Shown one piece after another: positions 47,468 to 57,958 of a stretch of 64,000 nt of DNA. The first letter of the stretch is position 1, and each line of letters starts with the position of its first letter. A program made the position numbers and the translations under genes. The notes beneath the pieces were generated by a model. The model did no database searches. It saw only the letters and a list, made by a program, of their open reading frames with translations, and had not been told where the DNA came from. Source of the stretch: Dryocosmus kuriphilus (lineage: Eukaryota; Arthropoda; Insecta; Hymenoptera; Cynipidae); assembly GCA_038277395.1 (NCBI GenBank), contig CM076196.1:79230286-79294285 (forward strand). The letters are read 5' to 3'.

Positions 47468-47548
47468 TCGCACGCAACGCGGGGGGAATCGAACGCACGA
47501 CCTATGGGACGCGAGTCAGCAACCTAACTGTTACCCTAACTCATGAGA
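47468..47548 (-). repeat. tRNA-like SINE head or tRNA pseudogene
   Basis: On the minus strand: an A-box-like GAGTTAGGGTAACAGTTAGG, then a B-box-like GTTCGATTCC within GGTCGTGCGTTCGATTCCCC. A cloverleaf anticodon stem does not fold well, so this is more likely the head of a second SINE family (body to the left, about 47280-47467) than a functional tRNA gene. Confidence 0.4.
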
Positions 47549-48254
47549 TAGTGTGTCCTACATTTTTCCACAATGCACTCAATCATACACAAATATCTAA
47601 ATATCTCGAGATAATTTCATCAATAAACGCTTCTGCGTTAACAATAAATAAAATATGTATATGAAATTTTTAATATTTTTAATGTTCAGTTTTACAAAAA
47701 GCAGAACCGTAGTATACATAAATTGATATAATAGGATATTTTATTGTCAGAACAAAAATTCTTTGCGACAAAAAAAAACTGCTGTCTGTCGGTATTGGAG
47801 CGGTGCCGAATTAATAACTTCTTTAATTCCTCCTCTATGGGACGCGTGAACTCTTCTACTCCCTATAACGGGGAATTAAATTTCCCTGCCTAAGGAGAAG
47901 AAGAATTCGGACCTGGTCGTGGTGAGGAGGCCTAAGAATTTCCGCGGATAACAACGGCCTGGAAGCCGCAGCGAGGACGACCCTTTCGGGTAGGAGAGTT
48001 GTTGGTTAGTAAGGGGGAAGTATCAGCGGGAATTCGACCAAGCAGCGAACGTCGAGTGGCACTCGATTCCCAAAAAACAGCCCCTAAGCCAAGACGTTAA
48101 CGACCGTGTCGAAGGCTGAGTGTTACCAAGGAATGGTGACTCTAACGGTGTCCTGGGATACCGGGCAACCTCCCAGTGTAAAAGTGCCTTATCCCCACAA
48201 GCGGGGCTCTGTGGGGATGGACCTTTTAATTCCCTAGCTAATCGTGGGAACAAT

Positions 48255-49283
48255 ATGGATTCCGTTAATAAAAACAAAAAACAAACACACGAACGGGTGA
48301 CTTCAATGACACCTGTCGTGAACACTCCATCCTCTCTCGAGAGTATGGAGACTAGTGAAGGTGTTAAATCACCTTTGAATCAACAAGGGGCCGACACGGT
48401 TCCGGCTACCTCGGGTGGTACAGCTGGAAATGAGACTTTAATTAGTCACATTAACGAAGCCAAAGCCACTGAGAAAGCTGGAGCTGGTGAAGGCCCTAAG
48501 AAAAGAAAGTATAGTACTGCCGCCAGAAGAAGGTACCAACGCCAGCAGCTGCAATTGCAGCGCGGCGAAGTTCCTAAACCTGAGACCCCAAAACGGTCTC
48601 GGTCTGACGGCAGTACACCTAATCAAGACAGGGAGAGTAAGAGGGGTAAGGTCGCTGACACCCGAGACTCATATAGTCTCGCCCTTCAAAGCCACCTGAA
48701 GATGGCCATTGTTCCGGAAGGCTTCCCGCAAGAGAAGTTCAGTTCGGAGCAAGCAACGGCTGTGGAAGCAGCCCTCGAGAGCATGATCGCCGGAGTAAAA
48801 CCTGGTGACATTATCCCGAGGTTTGAGGATTGCCGTGGTAGAAATGGCGTGATGGCTGTCGTCTGCGCGGATGAGGTGTCAAGGGTATAGCTCATCGGGG
48901 CGGTCGACGGTTTGAGACCTTGGGAGGGTGCGAGAATCAAGGTTATTGACTCTAAGGACCTTCCCAAGCCAGTCAAGGTCATCGCATGGATCCAAGGCAT
49001 ATCTGAGGAGCCGACATCCATCCTCAAGAGGATGGCGGTCCAAAACCCCACCCTAAAGGTGGAGGATTGGACCATCATCGACGTTAAGAGGGACACCAAG
49101 TCAACTCAGTTGGTCTTGGGTGTGGAACCTTCTATCGTCGAGCACATCGAGAGGATCGACTGCAGACCTTATCTGGGGATGCGAAGAATCCAGATGAAGA
49201 TTCTCTCTAAAAGAAAGAGCACAACGGGGACAGCGGAAGAACAGCTGCCCTCGGGCCAGCAAATGGAGGTTGGTGCCTCGTAA
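48255..49283 (+). pseudogene. Retrotransposon ORF1 with one in-frame stop
   Basis: ORF1 protein of the non-LTR element, probably RNA-binding. The first in-frame ATG after the 5' UTR is 48255 (MDSVNKNKKQ). The frame runs 342 codons to TAA at 49281-49283 but is broken by TAG at 48888-48890 (codon 212); the same frame resumes immediately, so this is a point mutation, not a frameshift. The N-terminal third is Ser/Thr/Pro-rich and ends in a basic region (GPKKRKYSTAARRRYQRQQL). The C-terminal part (KVIAWIQGISEEPTSILKRM and on) resembles the domain annotated as DUF4780 in insect retrotransposon ORF1 proteins; that name is from memory. No CCHC zinc knuckle is visible. The stop overlaps the ORF2 start in TAATG. 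Confidence 0.85.
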
Positions 49284-52200
49284 TGGGCAGCACCAGAAGG
49301 TCGGGTTTGGATTTTATCCAGATAAACCTGCATCACTGTAAAGGTGCATCTGCCGTATTAAGCAGACGCATTACAGTGGAAAAGACGGCAGTTGCACTGA
49401 TCCAAGAACCTTGGAGCTACAAGGAGGAGGTGAAGGGCATAAGCCAGAAACATGGATCTATAGTTTACAATAGAACGAATGAAAACCCTCGGACAGCCAT
49501 ATATGTTAGAAGGGACATTGACTTTGTTTGCTTGCCAAGGTTTTATGGTAGAGACCTTGTAGCGATCAAGACCCAGCACATGGAGGGAGAAAAACGACAT
49601 CCCTTGGTGATTTGCTCTGCGTACCTGCTATTCGACTCCCTACTCCCACCACCATCAGAAGAGTTGAGACGTTTGGTAGATTATTGCGGTTCAAAAGGAT
49701 GGCCGATGATTATCGGATGTGACGCAAACGCGCATCACACGATATGGAACAGCAAGGACATCAACAGTAGAGGTGAGTATCTTTTAGATTACCTTTCAAC
49801 TACCGATTTAACTATATTAAATCGCGGAAATACTCCAACCTTTGTGACAGCTAGGTGTCAGGAGGTTATTGACATAACTATATGCTCTATATCCATTAGT
49901 GAAGCGTTCGGGGAATGGCATGTATCGCCGGAGACATCCCTGTCAGATCACAGGCATATATGCTTTTCACTGACTGCTGACGCTTCTGATCCGATCAGGT
50001 ATAGGAACCAAAGAGCGACCGATTGGGATAAATACAGGGAGGATCTTGGGGAGGCCTTGACAATTATTCCTGGAAGGATCGGATCAACCGATCAGCTAGA
50101 ATTTGCGGTGGATGTAGTCAATATGGCTATACATAAATCGTATGAGGACAACTGTCCTCTTCGTATTAAGAAAATAGACAAGGATGCTCCTTGGTGGAAT
50201 AATAGACTTCAGATTTAAAAAAAAGAAACTAGGAGACTATTTAATAGAGACAGGAAAACTGGTAATTGGGAAGCGTATAGAGCTAGTATAGTAAAATATA
50301 CTAACGAAATACGATCGGCTAAAAGGATCTCATGGAGGGGGCATTGCCAGGGCATTCAAAACGTACCTGATACTGCTAAACTCCAGAGAGCCCTAAAGAA
50401 AAATCCAGCATGTCAGCTGAGGGCGTTAACACTGCCAACAGGAGATATGACAGAAACGGCTAGCGAAATCCTTGAACACCTCATGAGTGTTCACTTCCCC
50501 GGTTCCGGATCTGAGAGTCAGTTGGAGGAAGAGGCCGATAGGTTAAATTCCACCGACGGCCCAGATCATAGGGCCAATGGGAATGATTGGAGAATGGCAA
50601 GCCGGATTGTAACATATTCAAAAATTAGGTGGGTTGTTCGACACTTCAATCCATACAAAGCCGCCGGGGAAGACGGTATTTTTCCGGCGTTGATTCGAGA
50701 AGGGTTGGACGTTCTAATTAGAACGTTATGTAACATCTTTAGAGCGTGCATAGCTATGGGATATACCCCTGCGGCATGGAGGAGAGTCAAAGCGATTTTC
50801 ATACCAAAACCGGGGAGGGACTCATACTATGAGGCCAAGTCATTCAGACCAATTAGCCTAACTTCTTTTATGTTAAAAACATTAGAAAAGTTAGTAGATT
50901 TTCATATGAAGGAGGTAATTTTACCAAACAAACCACTTCATAGTAATCAATTTGCCTCACAGAAAGGTAAATCAACTATTGACGCACTTTTCGCATTTGC
51001 CTCCCGCGTTCAAAAGGCAGGACGATTAGGGGAGGTCGCGATTGCAGCGTTTTTAGACGTAGAGGGTGCCTTTAGTAACACCCCAACGGAGTCTATATTC
51101 GATTCTGCTAAGAGTCATGGTGTAGGCTCCACGGTTAACAGATGGTTGCGCTCAATGTTGTGCAACAGAATAGCCCAATCTTCGCTTCACGGATGTAACG
51201 TGAGAGCGAAGATTAAAAAGGGGTGCCCACAGGGAGGCGTGCTATCCTCCACCCTGTGGGCACTCGTCATTGATGACCTAGTATGTAGGTTAAATGAATT
51301 AGGATACTACACGCAAGGTTATGTAGATGACCTTGTTATTCTAATAACAGGTAAGCATGAAGGAACGTTGATCGGACTCAGGCAGAATGCTCTCAACATC
51401 GTAGAATGTTGGTGCAACGATCGTGCCCTATCTGTTAATCCAGATAAAACTGAACTTTTGGTTTTTACGAGACGCAGGAATCTGCCTGATCTCGTGAATC
51501 CCACGTTCTACGGCAAGAAAGTCGATTTCTCGACATCGGCTAAGTATTTAGGCGTTATTTTCGACCCTAAATTGACTTGGAAGATGCATGTGGACGCAAT
51601 CGTTAAAAAGGCCAAAGCAGCCTTCTGGGCTTGCAGAGGCGCAATCGGAAAGAATTGGGGATTAAAGCCCAAGGTGGTGTATTGGTTATACACAATAATC
51701 ATTAGACCAATTATAACCTATGCCTCATTGATTTGGGGGCATAGAGCAAGCCTCACAAGCACCAGGAACCAGTTGGAGAGCCTACAAAGGGTCTTTTGCC
51801 TGGCAATCACTGGTTCAATGAGGACAACTCCAACAGCTGCATTGGAGACTATTTTGAGCATACCGCCGCTGCACATCTTAATTAAACAGAGGGCTGTGGC
51901 GGAAGCGTATAGACACTCCCTAAAAAGGGGTCATGGAAACATTGAATGCCATGACCTACACGACTTGGTAAAAGGCGTAGTTTTGGGGGATGAAATCCTT
52001 CGCATGCATTCTGACAGCATGCTGAAGAAATACTCGTTCATGAAGCCATTTAAAGTGTTATTCCCAGAAAGGGAAGATTGGCATGATGAGCAGAGGAGAA
52101 AGAAGATATTTACTACAGGAGGTCTCGTCTGGTATACGGACGGCTCAAAAGACTCCTTGGGTACTGGAGCTGGAGTACACGGGAGGAACCCCAGTGCTGA

Positions 52201-52963
52201 TATAACAATCGCACTGGGTAAATTTCCCACTGTTTTCCAAGCTGAAATCATAGCCATTAAAGCCTGCCTTGAGGAGATTCGTAGGCGTGGATTTACCAAT
52301 CATCACGTTTACATATGCTCTGACAGTCAAGCGGCTCTGAAAGCCCTCCTATCGGAAGAATTTACATCCAGACTTGTCTGGAGTTGCCTTCAAGAACTCC
52401 TCTTAGTGTCTAGTGAGAACTGGGTCAAATTGATTTGGGTCCCTGGGCATGAGGAAATTGAGGGCAACGAGATAGCAGATACGCTCGCAAAAAGAGGGAC
52501 TATAAAACCCTTCAATGGACCTGAGCCATACTGCGGAATCTCATATGCTTCAGTTAAGCTTGCCATTGAGAAATGGCTTTTGAAGGAGCACATTGAGTAT
52601 TGGAGAGTGACAAGAGGTGCGGTACACTCTAAAAAATATATTAAAGAACCATGCATAGGAAAATCTAAGAAACTCCTGAACATGGGAAGAAAGCAGGTGA
52701 AGATAGTGGTGGAAATGCTCACGGGCCACTGCCGCTTAAAGAAGCACCTGACTAATATGAAAATTGACAGCGATCCTCGCTGTCGGAAATGCGGCTTCCG
52801 AGAGGAGACAGCACATCACATACTGTGCGAGTGTGATGTGCTGGTGGGTCTCAGAGCTAAGCATTTCGATAATCAATTCTGCGAACGAGAGGATTTCGCA
52901 GATATTCCATATACGGCGATATACGCATATATGATGGAAACTGGCCTCCTTAGAGAGGCTTAA
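49283..52963 (+). pseudogene. Retrotransposon ORF2 (endonuclease-RT-RNase H) with one stop
   Basis: ORF2 polyprotein, 1226 codons. Its ATG at 49283 overlaps the ORF1 stop (TAATG). Domains: APE-type endonuclease (FIQINLHHCK near residue 12, QEPW, GCDANAHHTIW near 145, SLSDHRH near 222); reverse transcriptase (FIPKPGRD, FRPISLTSF, AAFLDVEGAF, GCPQGGVLSSTLW near 648, catalytic YVDD at about 680, KYLGVIFD); RNase H (WYTDGSK near 951, QAEIIAI, ICSDSQAALKA, WVPGHEEIEGNEIAD near 1052); and a C-terminal CxxC...H...C motif (CRKCGFREETAHHILCEC). The frame is broken by TAA at 50216-50218 (codon 312, between endonuclease and RT) within a run of A; reading continues in the same frame. All visible catalytic residues are otherwise intact. 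Confidence 0.92.
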
Positions 52964-53072
52964 ATCGAAGGGTAAAGTACAATAGGTTACATTAGCTAAC
53001 CTCAGTGCTATGGGACTTAAATGACCCTGCCCGTATGAAATAATAATAATAATAATAATAACTTCTTTAATT

Positions 53073-53126
53073 ATTCATGGTTGATATCAATTTTCTAATG
53101 ATTGACATATTTTACATAACTTTTTA
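53073..53126. other. Short spacer between LINE and mariner
   Basis: 54 bp of AT-rich flank between the retrotransposon's 3' target duplication and the mariner. It ends in the TA target (53125-53126). Confidence 0.6.
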
Positions 53127-54459
53127 CGAGGCACGTCCAGAAAGTAAGTGTACTCAATTTATGTAGGCTTCAAAAAAAAATTTATTAAAACAAAAATATA
53201 GTTGGTTACACTTGTACATATGTAAGTTATTTTTCGACATAGTCACCATCCCTCTCGATGCAAGTGGTGAGCCGCGGGATCAATTTTTTGATGCCTGCCT
53301 CGAAGAAGTCTCCCGCCAGCTCTTTCGCCCACTTCTCCACCTCCCCCTTCACCTCTTCGACCGTTGAAAACTTGCTTCCACCCATGTGCACCTTCAGGGA
53401 AGTGAAGAGATGAAAATCTGAAGGGGCCTGGACTGGGGAATACGGGGGGTGGTTCAATACGTCCCATCCAAAACAGTCCAGGAGTTGCTTCGTGGCGTTG
53501 GCCGTGTGAGGTTTGGCATTGTCATGCAGCAGGCAGACTCCCTTCGTCAGCATGCCCCTCCTTTTATTCTGAATCGCCCTTTTCAATTTTTTCAGCGTCT
53601 CACAGTATCTTGCCGCGTTGATGGTCTCCCCGTGAGGCAGATATTCAATCAAAATTGTGCCTTTATGGTCCCAAAACACGGATGCCATGATTTCTTTGGC
53701 TGAAATTGTGGTTTTGAATTTCTTGGCGGAGGGTGACAAGGTGTGGCGCCATTGTTGAGACTGCATCTTAGTTTCAGGCGTGTAGTGGGCAATCCAAGTT
53801 TCGTCTCCAGTAACACTAGAGTAGAGAAAATCATCGCCTTCGCGTTCTTAGCGTTCCAAAAACTCTTTGGAGCTCTGCACTCGATTTAACTTGTGCTGTT
53901 CTGTCAGCTGTTTTTAGACCCACCTCGCAGACAATTTCCGATATCCAAGAGTTTCTCTGATTGTTTCGTGTAACAGGGATCTGGAGATTTGCGAAAACAT
54001 TGCAGAAAGATCATCTAACGTCAATCTGCGATCGTCACGGACCGCAATCTCGATTTGTTCCACAAGTTCGTCAGTCACAATTGAAGGCCTTCCGCTCCTC
54101 TGATCGTCATGAACGGAAGTACGGCCATTTTTAAAATCACGACACCACTTGTACACACTCGTACGATTCATAGCTCCATTACCGTAAACAGTTTTCACCT
54201 CATTATAAATCTCAACTGGAGCTTTTCCTTTCACAACGAGGTAGCGAATGACGGCGCGAATTTCGCACTTGGCGGGAGATACGATAGACATTTTTCGCGA
54301 GAGATGCTACTGCGTTAAGAGTTTTCAATACACTAACCTGGGATTGGTCTCGTTTTGAAGGGGAGGGGTCAGGCTACGCGGAAGTGTTGCCAACATGTCG
54401 AAAAAGTATTCCCTACAGCTGTGGGTGTACCAGTACACTTACTTTCTGGACGTGCCTCG
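53127..54459 (-). mobile_element. Complete mariner element (1333 bp)
   Basis: Perfect 28-bp inverted terminal repeats lie at 53127-53154 and 54432-54459, starting CGAGGCACGTCCAGAAAGTA, flanked by TA on both sides (53125-53126, 54460-54461) as expected for Tc1/mariner insertions. The length is normal for the family. It encodes a transposase on the minus strand, interrupted by two in-frame stops. Identical ITRs suggest recent transposition. I do not assign a mariner subfamily. Confidence 0.95.
53227..54291 (-). pseudogene. mariner transposase, two in-frame stops
   Basis: 354-codon transposase from ATG at 54291 to the stop at 53227-53229, in a single frame with two TAA codons, at 53914-53916 (codon 126) and 53848-53850 (codon 148). 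The N-terminal half holds the paired helix-turn-helix DNA-binding region (SVYKWCRDFKNGRTSVHDDQ, then SGRPSIVTDE). The catalytic DD34D triad is present: D163 (VTGDETWIAHY), D257 (LLHDNAKPHTA), D292 (PSDFHLF), with 34 residues between the last two. The usual YSPDLAPSD signature reads YSPVQAPSD. The stops fall between the WV motif after the DNA-binding region and the first catalytic Asp. The protein is inactive as it stands; its ITRs could still be mobilised in trans. Confidence 0.93.
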
Positions 54460-54466
54460 TACTTTA

Positions 54467-55075
54467 CACAGAAAAATAGGATTTCAATCTTTTTTTTACC
54501 AAAAAGTTAGTGTTCGGTAATTCCTGAACCACAAATTTTTTTCAACTTTCGGTCCTGTGATAGGCCGCTACTCGGCCGAACTTTGGCTTTTTGACTTCCA
54601 ACCTAGTTTGCCAGAATAATGCCGACTTTCGGCTCAGTAAAGTGCCATCGCTGGGCCAGATTCTGGTTTTTCTACTTCTAACATGGTTTATTGGAGTAAT
54701 GCCGACTTTCAGTCTTGTAATGGGTCTCTTACTGGGCCGAAGTGTGGCTTTTTGACTTCCAATATGGTTTGCCGGAGTAATGCCGACTCTCGACCTTCTA
54801 ATGGGCCATTACTGGGCCGAACTCTGGCTTTTTGACTTCCAACATGGTTTGCCGGAGTAATGCCGACTTTCGCCCCTGTAATAGGCCACTGCTGGGCCAA
54901 GCTTCAGCAAAAGCTTAGCAAATTTAAAATGCCAATGTACTGTGCCATTACTGGGACAACACTGGGACGATTTGATCGCTCATATTGGTCCAGTAACATT
55001 GTCCGACACTTGGCTACCAATATTGGTCCAGTATTGGGCCATGTTTTCAGTACCGGCAATTCGCACTTCAGGAAC
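54467..55075 (+). mobile_element. Element Q: CACAGAAAAA end with 80-bp subterminal repeats
   Basis: Starts at CACAGAAAAATAGG after TTTA, eight bases right of the mariner. About 4.5 units of 80-81 bp follow (54541-54905). A second block (54935-55060) has TACTGGGACAACACTGGGAC and ATTGGTCCAGTA words like those of element U. No matching right terminus or coding region was found, so only one end is supported. Confidence 0.45.
54541..54905 (+). repeat. 80-bp tandem repeat, about 4.5 copies
   Basis: GCCGACTTTC or close variants at 54621, 54701, 54782 and 54862 set the period at 80-81 bp. Each unit contains GGGCCGAACTCTGGCTTTTT and CTTCCAACATGGTTTGCCGG or variants. It is GC-richer than its surroundings. 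The sequence is not open in any one frame across units. Confidence 0.85.
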
Positions 55076-56697
55076 TTCAGGATGGCGCACTCCGTTCTTT
55101 CAAAGAAAGTTCCAAAAGCATCAATTTTTTCAAAAACTTGACGCGATAGAAAGATTTCGCTTCCGGATTCATGTTCAGCGGGTCAAAATACGTAAGGGTT
55201 AGGGTACTGTAGTTTGCCAAACATGATACTTTTATCTTTTTGTGGGGCTGTGTAATCAGTGAAAGAACTCTACGGAAATTGACGATACAGCTCATATAAG
55301 ACACACGCGCCTAGCATGAGTCAGACAGCCGTTTAAATAAAGTTCATTACCTGCAGTTCACTTTTATGAGTACAGATGAATCACACCTGTTGTTAGCTTG
55401 AACCCTCGCTCAACGTAAAATGATAATTAAAATATGTATACGAGCGCCAGACTCTTCTCAAGACTCGTTCTTATCACAAACACAATTTGACACCTTCATA
55501 ATCATAACTTCGTTCTTTCTATAATCAAAATTATTTATTCAAAGCGTTCTGCGCACTCTCATCAAAATAGAATTACACAGCTTTAATTTTAAAATGTATT
55601 TTTACTTTTTAAAATTTAATATTATTTTAATCGTACATTTTACACTTGACTTTCAATAATCCAAGCTCGGATTTCCAGCCATGAATTTTAGCGCATATAC
55701 ATGTAAATTACACACATGCTATCGACACAGGTGCTTTTCATGGAACATAATCCTATAACGCAAAATGAGGAAATGCAATTTCCACGCATGGCGGATCATA
55801 TATGAAGGGTGCTATTTCAATTTGCATTTTATAGTAGTTCGACAAAATATATTCCAGACTTAAGCTCCTAATTATGCATTAATTTATATTACTGAAAAGA
55901 CAGAAAGAACGTAAGTGTGATTGTTGGAGATATAAAGTACTCTGATATCGGTGTAAAAACGAGAACTCGTTTTTTTTTTTTTTTTTTTTTTTTTCTATGA
56001 AAAAGTCTGCTTTTGAAACTCAATTTGAGATCCTTTTTATAACTCACGTGCCACCTTTTTGATATCGTTACTAATGTGGCACTTACCTGAAACATAAAGA
56101 GAAATACAATTATATTTCCGCAAAATCTTTTTTTATTAATTCAAATGGATACTAATAATGATATTCAATTTCGATTTTGTAAACATACATAAATAGTATT
56201 TTAAACTAGGGGTTTAAAATATTAGTTCCTTATAGGTTTCATATATATACATAAATTCTATAAAAATAAGTGGTCAGCGTTCGAAACACATGTAAGTGGA
56301 CATACAAGCTGCAAATTTGAAAGAGTGGATTGGATAAGAGAAGGGTATAGAAGCGAGAAAATTGAAAAACATCTGGCGCTAGAATGGTTCTGCAGAGTGT
56401 AGACTATCGAAATGTCGAGGGGCTCGAATATCTGAATAAAACCGGGTGACGGCATCCCCTTTTCAATTTAAAACTCGCAAAACTCCCCCTCCTAGATGAA
56501 ATGACCCAGGTGAAGCTATCACATGAACCCTCAGTCTGGCCCTTTTTTCTCCGCAATTCGATTTCGTGGTCCCCGATCCTTCGAGGGAGGCCAATTAATT
56601 CTCTGGTATTTTGAAAATTCTGAAAAATTTATTCATTATATTAAATTTAATTCCTTACAGTCTTTCCACATAAAAATTAAGTCAAAACGCTTTAAAA
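55076..56697. other. Unique sequence, no gene seen
   Basis: No supported gene. A T-run of about 26 bp lies at 55970-55995. 56260-56600 is less AT-rich but its frames on both strands are short and featureless. Confidence 0.4.
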
Positions 56698-57076
56698 AAA
56701 AATCTGCCTGCTTCGCGGGCGCATTCTCATTACGCGCCTCGCGCGAAGTATGAGCGCGCCTAGGGCACGCGTCTGTTGCCACTCGCGCTTCGCGCTCGAT
56801 GTATTATTCATCTCGCGCTACGCGCTCGGTGTTTATGGATCGTATAAATCTTTAAAAGAAAAATTACAAAAGAAATCATTTTACCTACTCCCTAAATTCC
56901 TTGGAGTGAGAATGTCACCAGAAGACTGGAGTGAATGCTACATTCACTCCATTTGAGTGATTAAGTCACTCCATTGAAGTGAGCAGCTTCACTACTTCTG
57001 TTGGAGTGACTTTTTCACTCCAGAATGGGCTTTTTTTCACTCCAAATAGGAGTGACCATGTCTGTCACTCTAAGAA

Positions 57077-57210
57077 GAGCGGAACTTTACGAAGTCACTC
57101 CAAGGGAAGTGACACCTTTATGAGTCACTCCAACTATAGAGCGGAAACTTTACGAAGTCACTCCAAGGGAAGTGACAACTTTATGAGTCACTCCAACTAT
57201 AGAGCGGAAA
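57077..57210 (+). repeat. 62-63 bp tandem repeat near the left end of Z
   Basis: GAGCGGAAACTTTACGAAGT and GAGTCACTCCAACTATA recur with a 62-63 bp period, about 2.2 copies. Confidence 0.85.
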
Positions 57211-57442
57211 CTTTGCTTGTGACGTCATTCCCCATCAGCGTAATGTGATGGAAGTGCAGTGTTGGGAGAAGTAGACAACATTAGGGTCCTTAGCGTCCTT
57301 TTCACTGTACTTTTCCATAACATTTTCATTTTCCTGGTAGAATCGTTCAGACGCGCTTGAGTGCTGTATTAAAAGTTTCAAAAGTGAAAAAGTTGAAGTG
57401 AATTGTGCTGCGTATAAATATACTTGACTTAAAGATTTACTG

Positions 57443-57610
57443 ATGGTAAATATTATTCAAATATTATTTCATATTAGTGAGCATACAAAAATTATTCTCT
57501 ACAATACAGAATGTGTTTTTTTTTTTAGGATTCCTGTCAAACGCCTTCAAATTTGGCCGACTTTTTGGAGTCGAAGGGCGTGTACGAGGACGCCGTAGAA
57601 TCTTTGAAAG
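57443..57610 (+). CDS. SAM-like two-exon start of a protein retained in Z
   Basis: Exon a ends with its ATG (57443-57445) at a GTAAAT donor. Exon b, 57529-57610, follows a strong polypyrimidine tract and AG (57527-57528) and ends at a consensus AAAG/GTAAGTG donor. Joined, the frame starts at Met and reads DSCQTPSNLADFLESKG then VYEDAVESLK, leaving phase 1. FLESKGVYEDAVESL has the FLxxxG pattern of X1 and Y, with one extra residue before the donor. Good splice signals, an open frame and biased codon content make this a convincing exon of a mostly deleted gene. SAM homology is an inference. Confidence 0.55.
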
Positions 57611-57958
57611 GTAAGTGCTCGTGATATATTTATTGTTATTATGAAATTTGAGAGACATTGTTACTTTTGGCTATCAAAAAGGGATATACGCCTGAATGCA
57701 GCCTGGGAAGTATTGTTATTGAGGAAGTTCATTTGGAAGATTTTTCGGATTTTTATTTTAAACACTGATGCTTATAAAGAATTTCAAGCTCCATCCTTTA
57801 TTCCTCTTATTTACTCTTCTTTCTTAGATAGCTTTAGAAGGCTTAAACAGGTCATTTACAGTATTGATAAAATTAAGAAATTCTTCCAAAAGTAAAACGA
57901 CGCGTATCTCCTTTTGAACGCCGAAGTGGGTAATTTTACCGCGGCAATATTCTCGCTA

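Larger units (their letters stand above)
47829..53055 (+). mobile_element. Full-length Loa/I-like non-LTR retrotransposon
   Basis: A 5.2-kb element with a 5' UTR (from CCTCCTCTATGGGACGCG at 47829), ORF1, ORF2 and a short 3' UTR ending in a (TAA)n tail. A 17-bp target duplication TAATAACTTCTTTAATT lies at 47812-47828 and 53056-53072; its first bases overlap the TAA tail, so at least CTTCTTTAATT is unambiguous. The order endonuclease, reverse transcriptase, RNase H, Cys/His motif and a TAA-repeat tail point to the I/Loa/R1 side of the non-LTR tree; the GGxLSxxLWxLVxDxL and YVDD context suggests Loa. Each ORF has exactly one in-frame stop, so this copy is young but not autonomous. GC content is well above the surroundings. 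Confidence 0.93.

Noticed and set aside
48120..48254. Upstream extension of retrotransposon ORF1 by 45 codons
   Set aside because: The extension lacks an ATG (it begins at GTG); eukaryotic initiation is better placed at 48255.
47829..48254. Promoter elements in the LINE 5' UTR
   Set aside because: I looked for an initiator/downstream promoter pattern and could not identify one with confidence.
48438..52722. Minus-strand frames of 60-137 codons within the LINE
   Set aside because: Shadows of the two plus-strand ORFs in GC-richer sequence.
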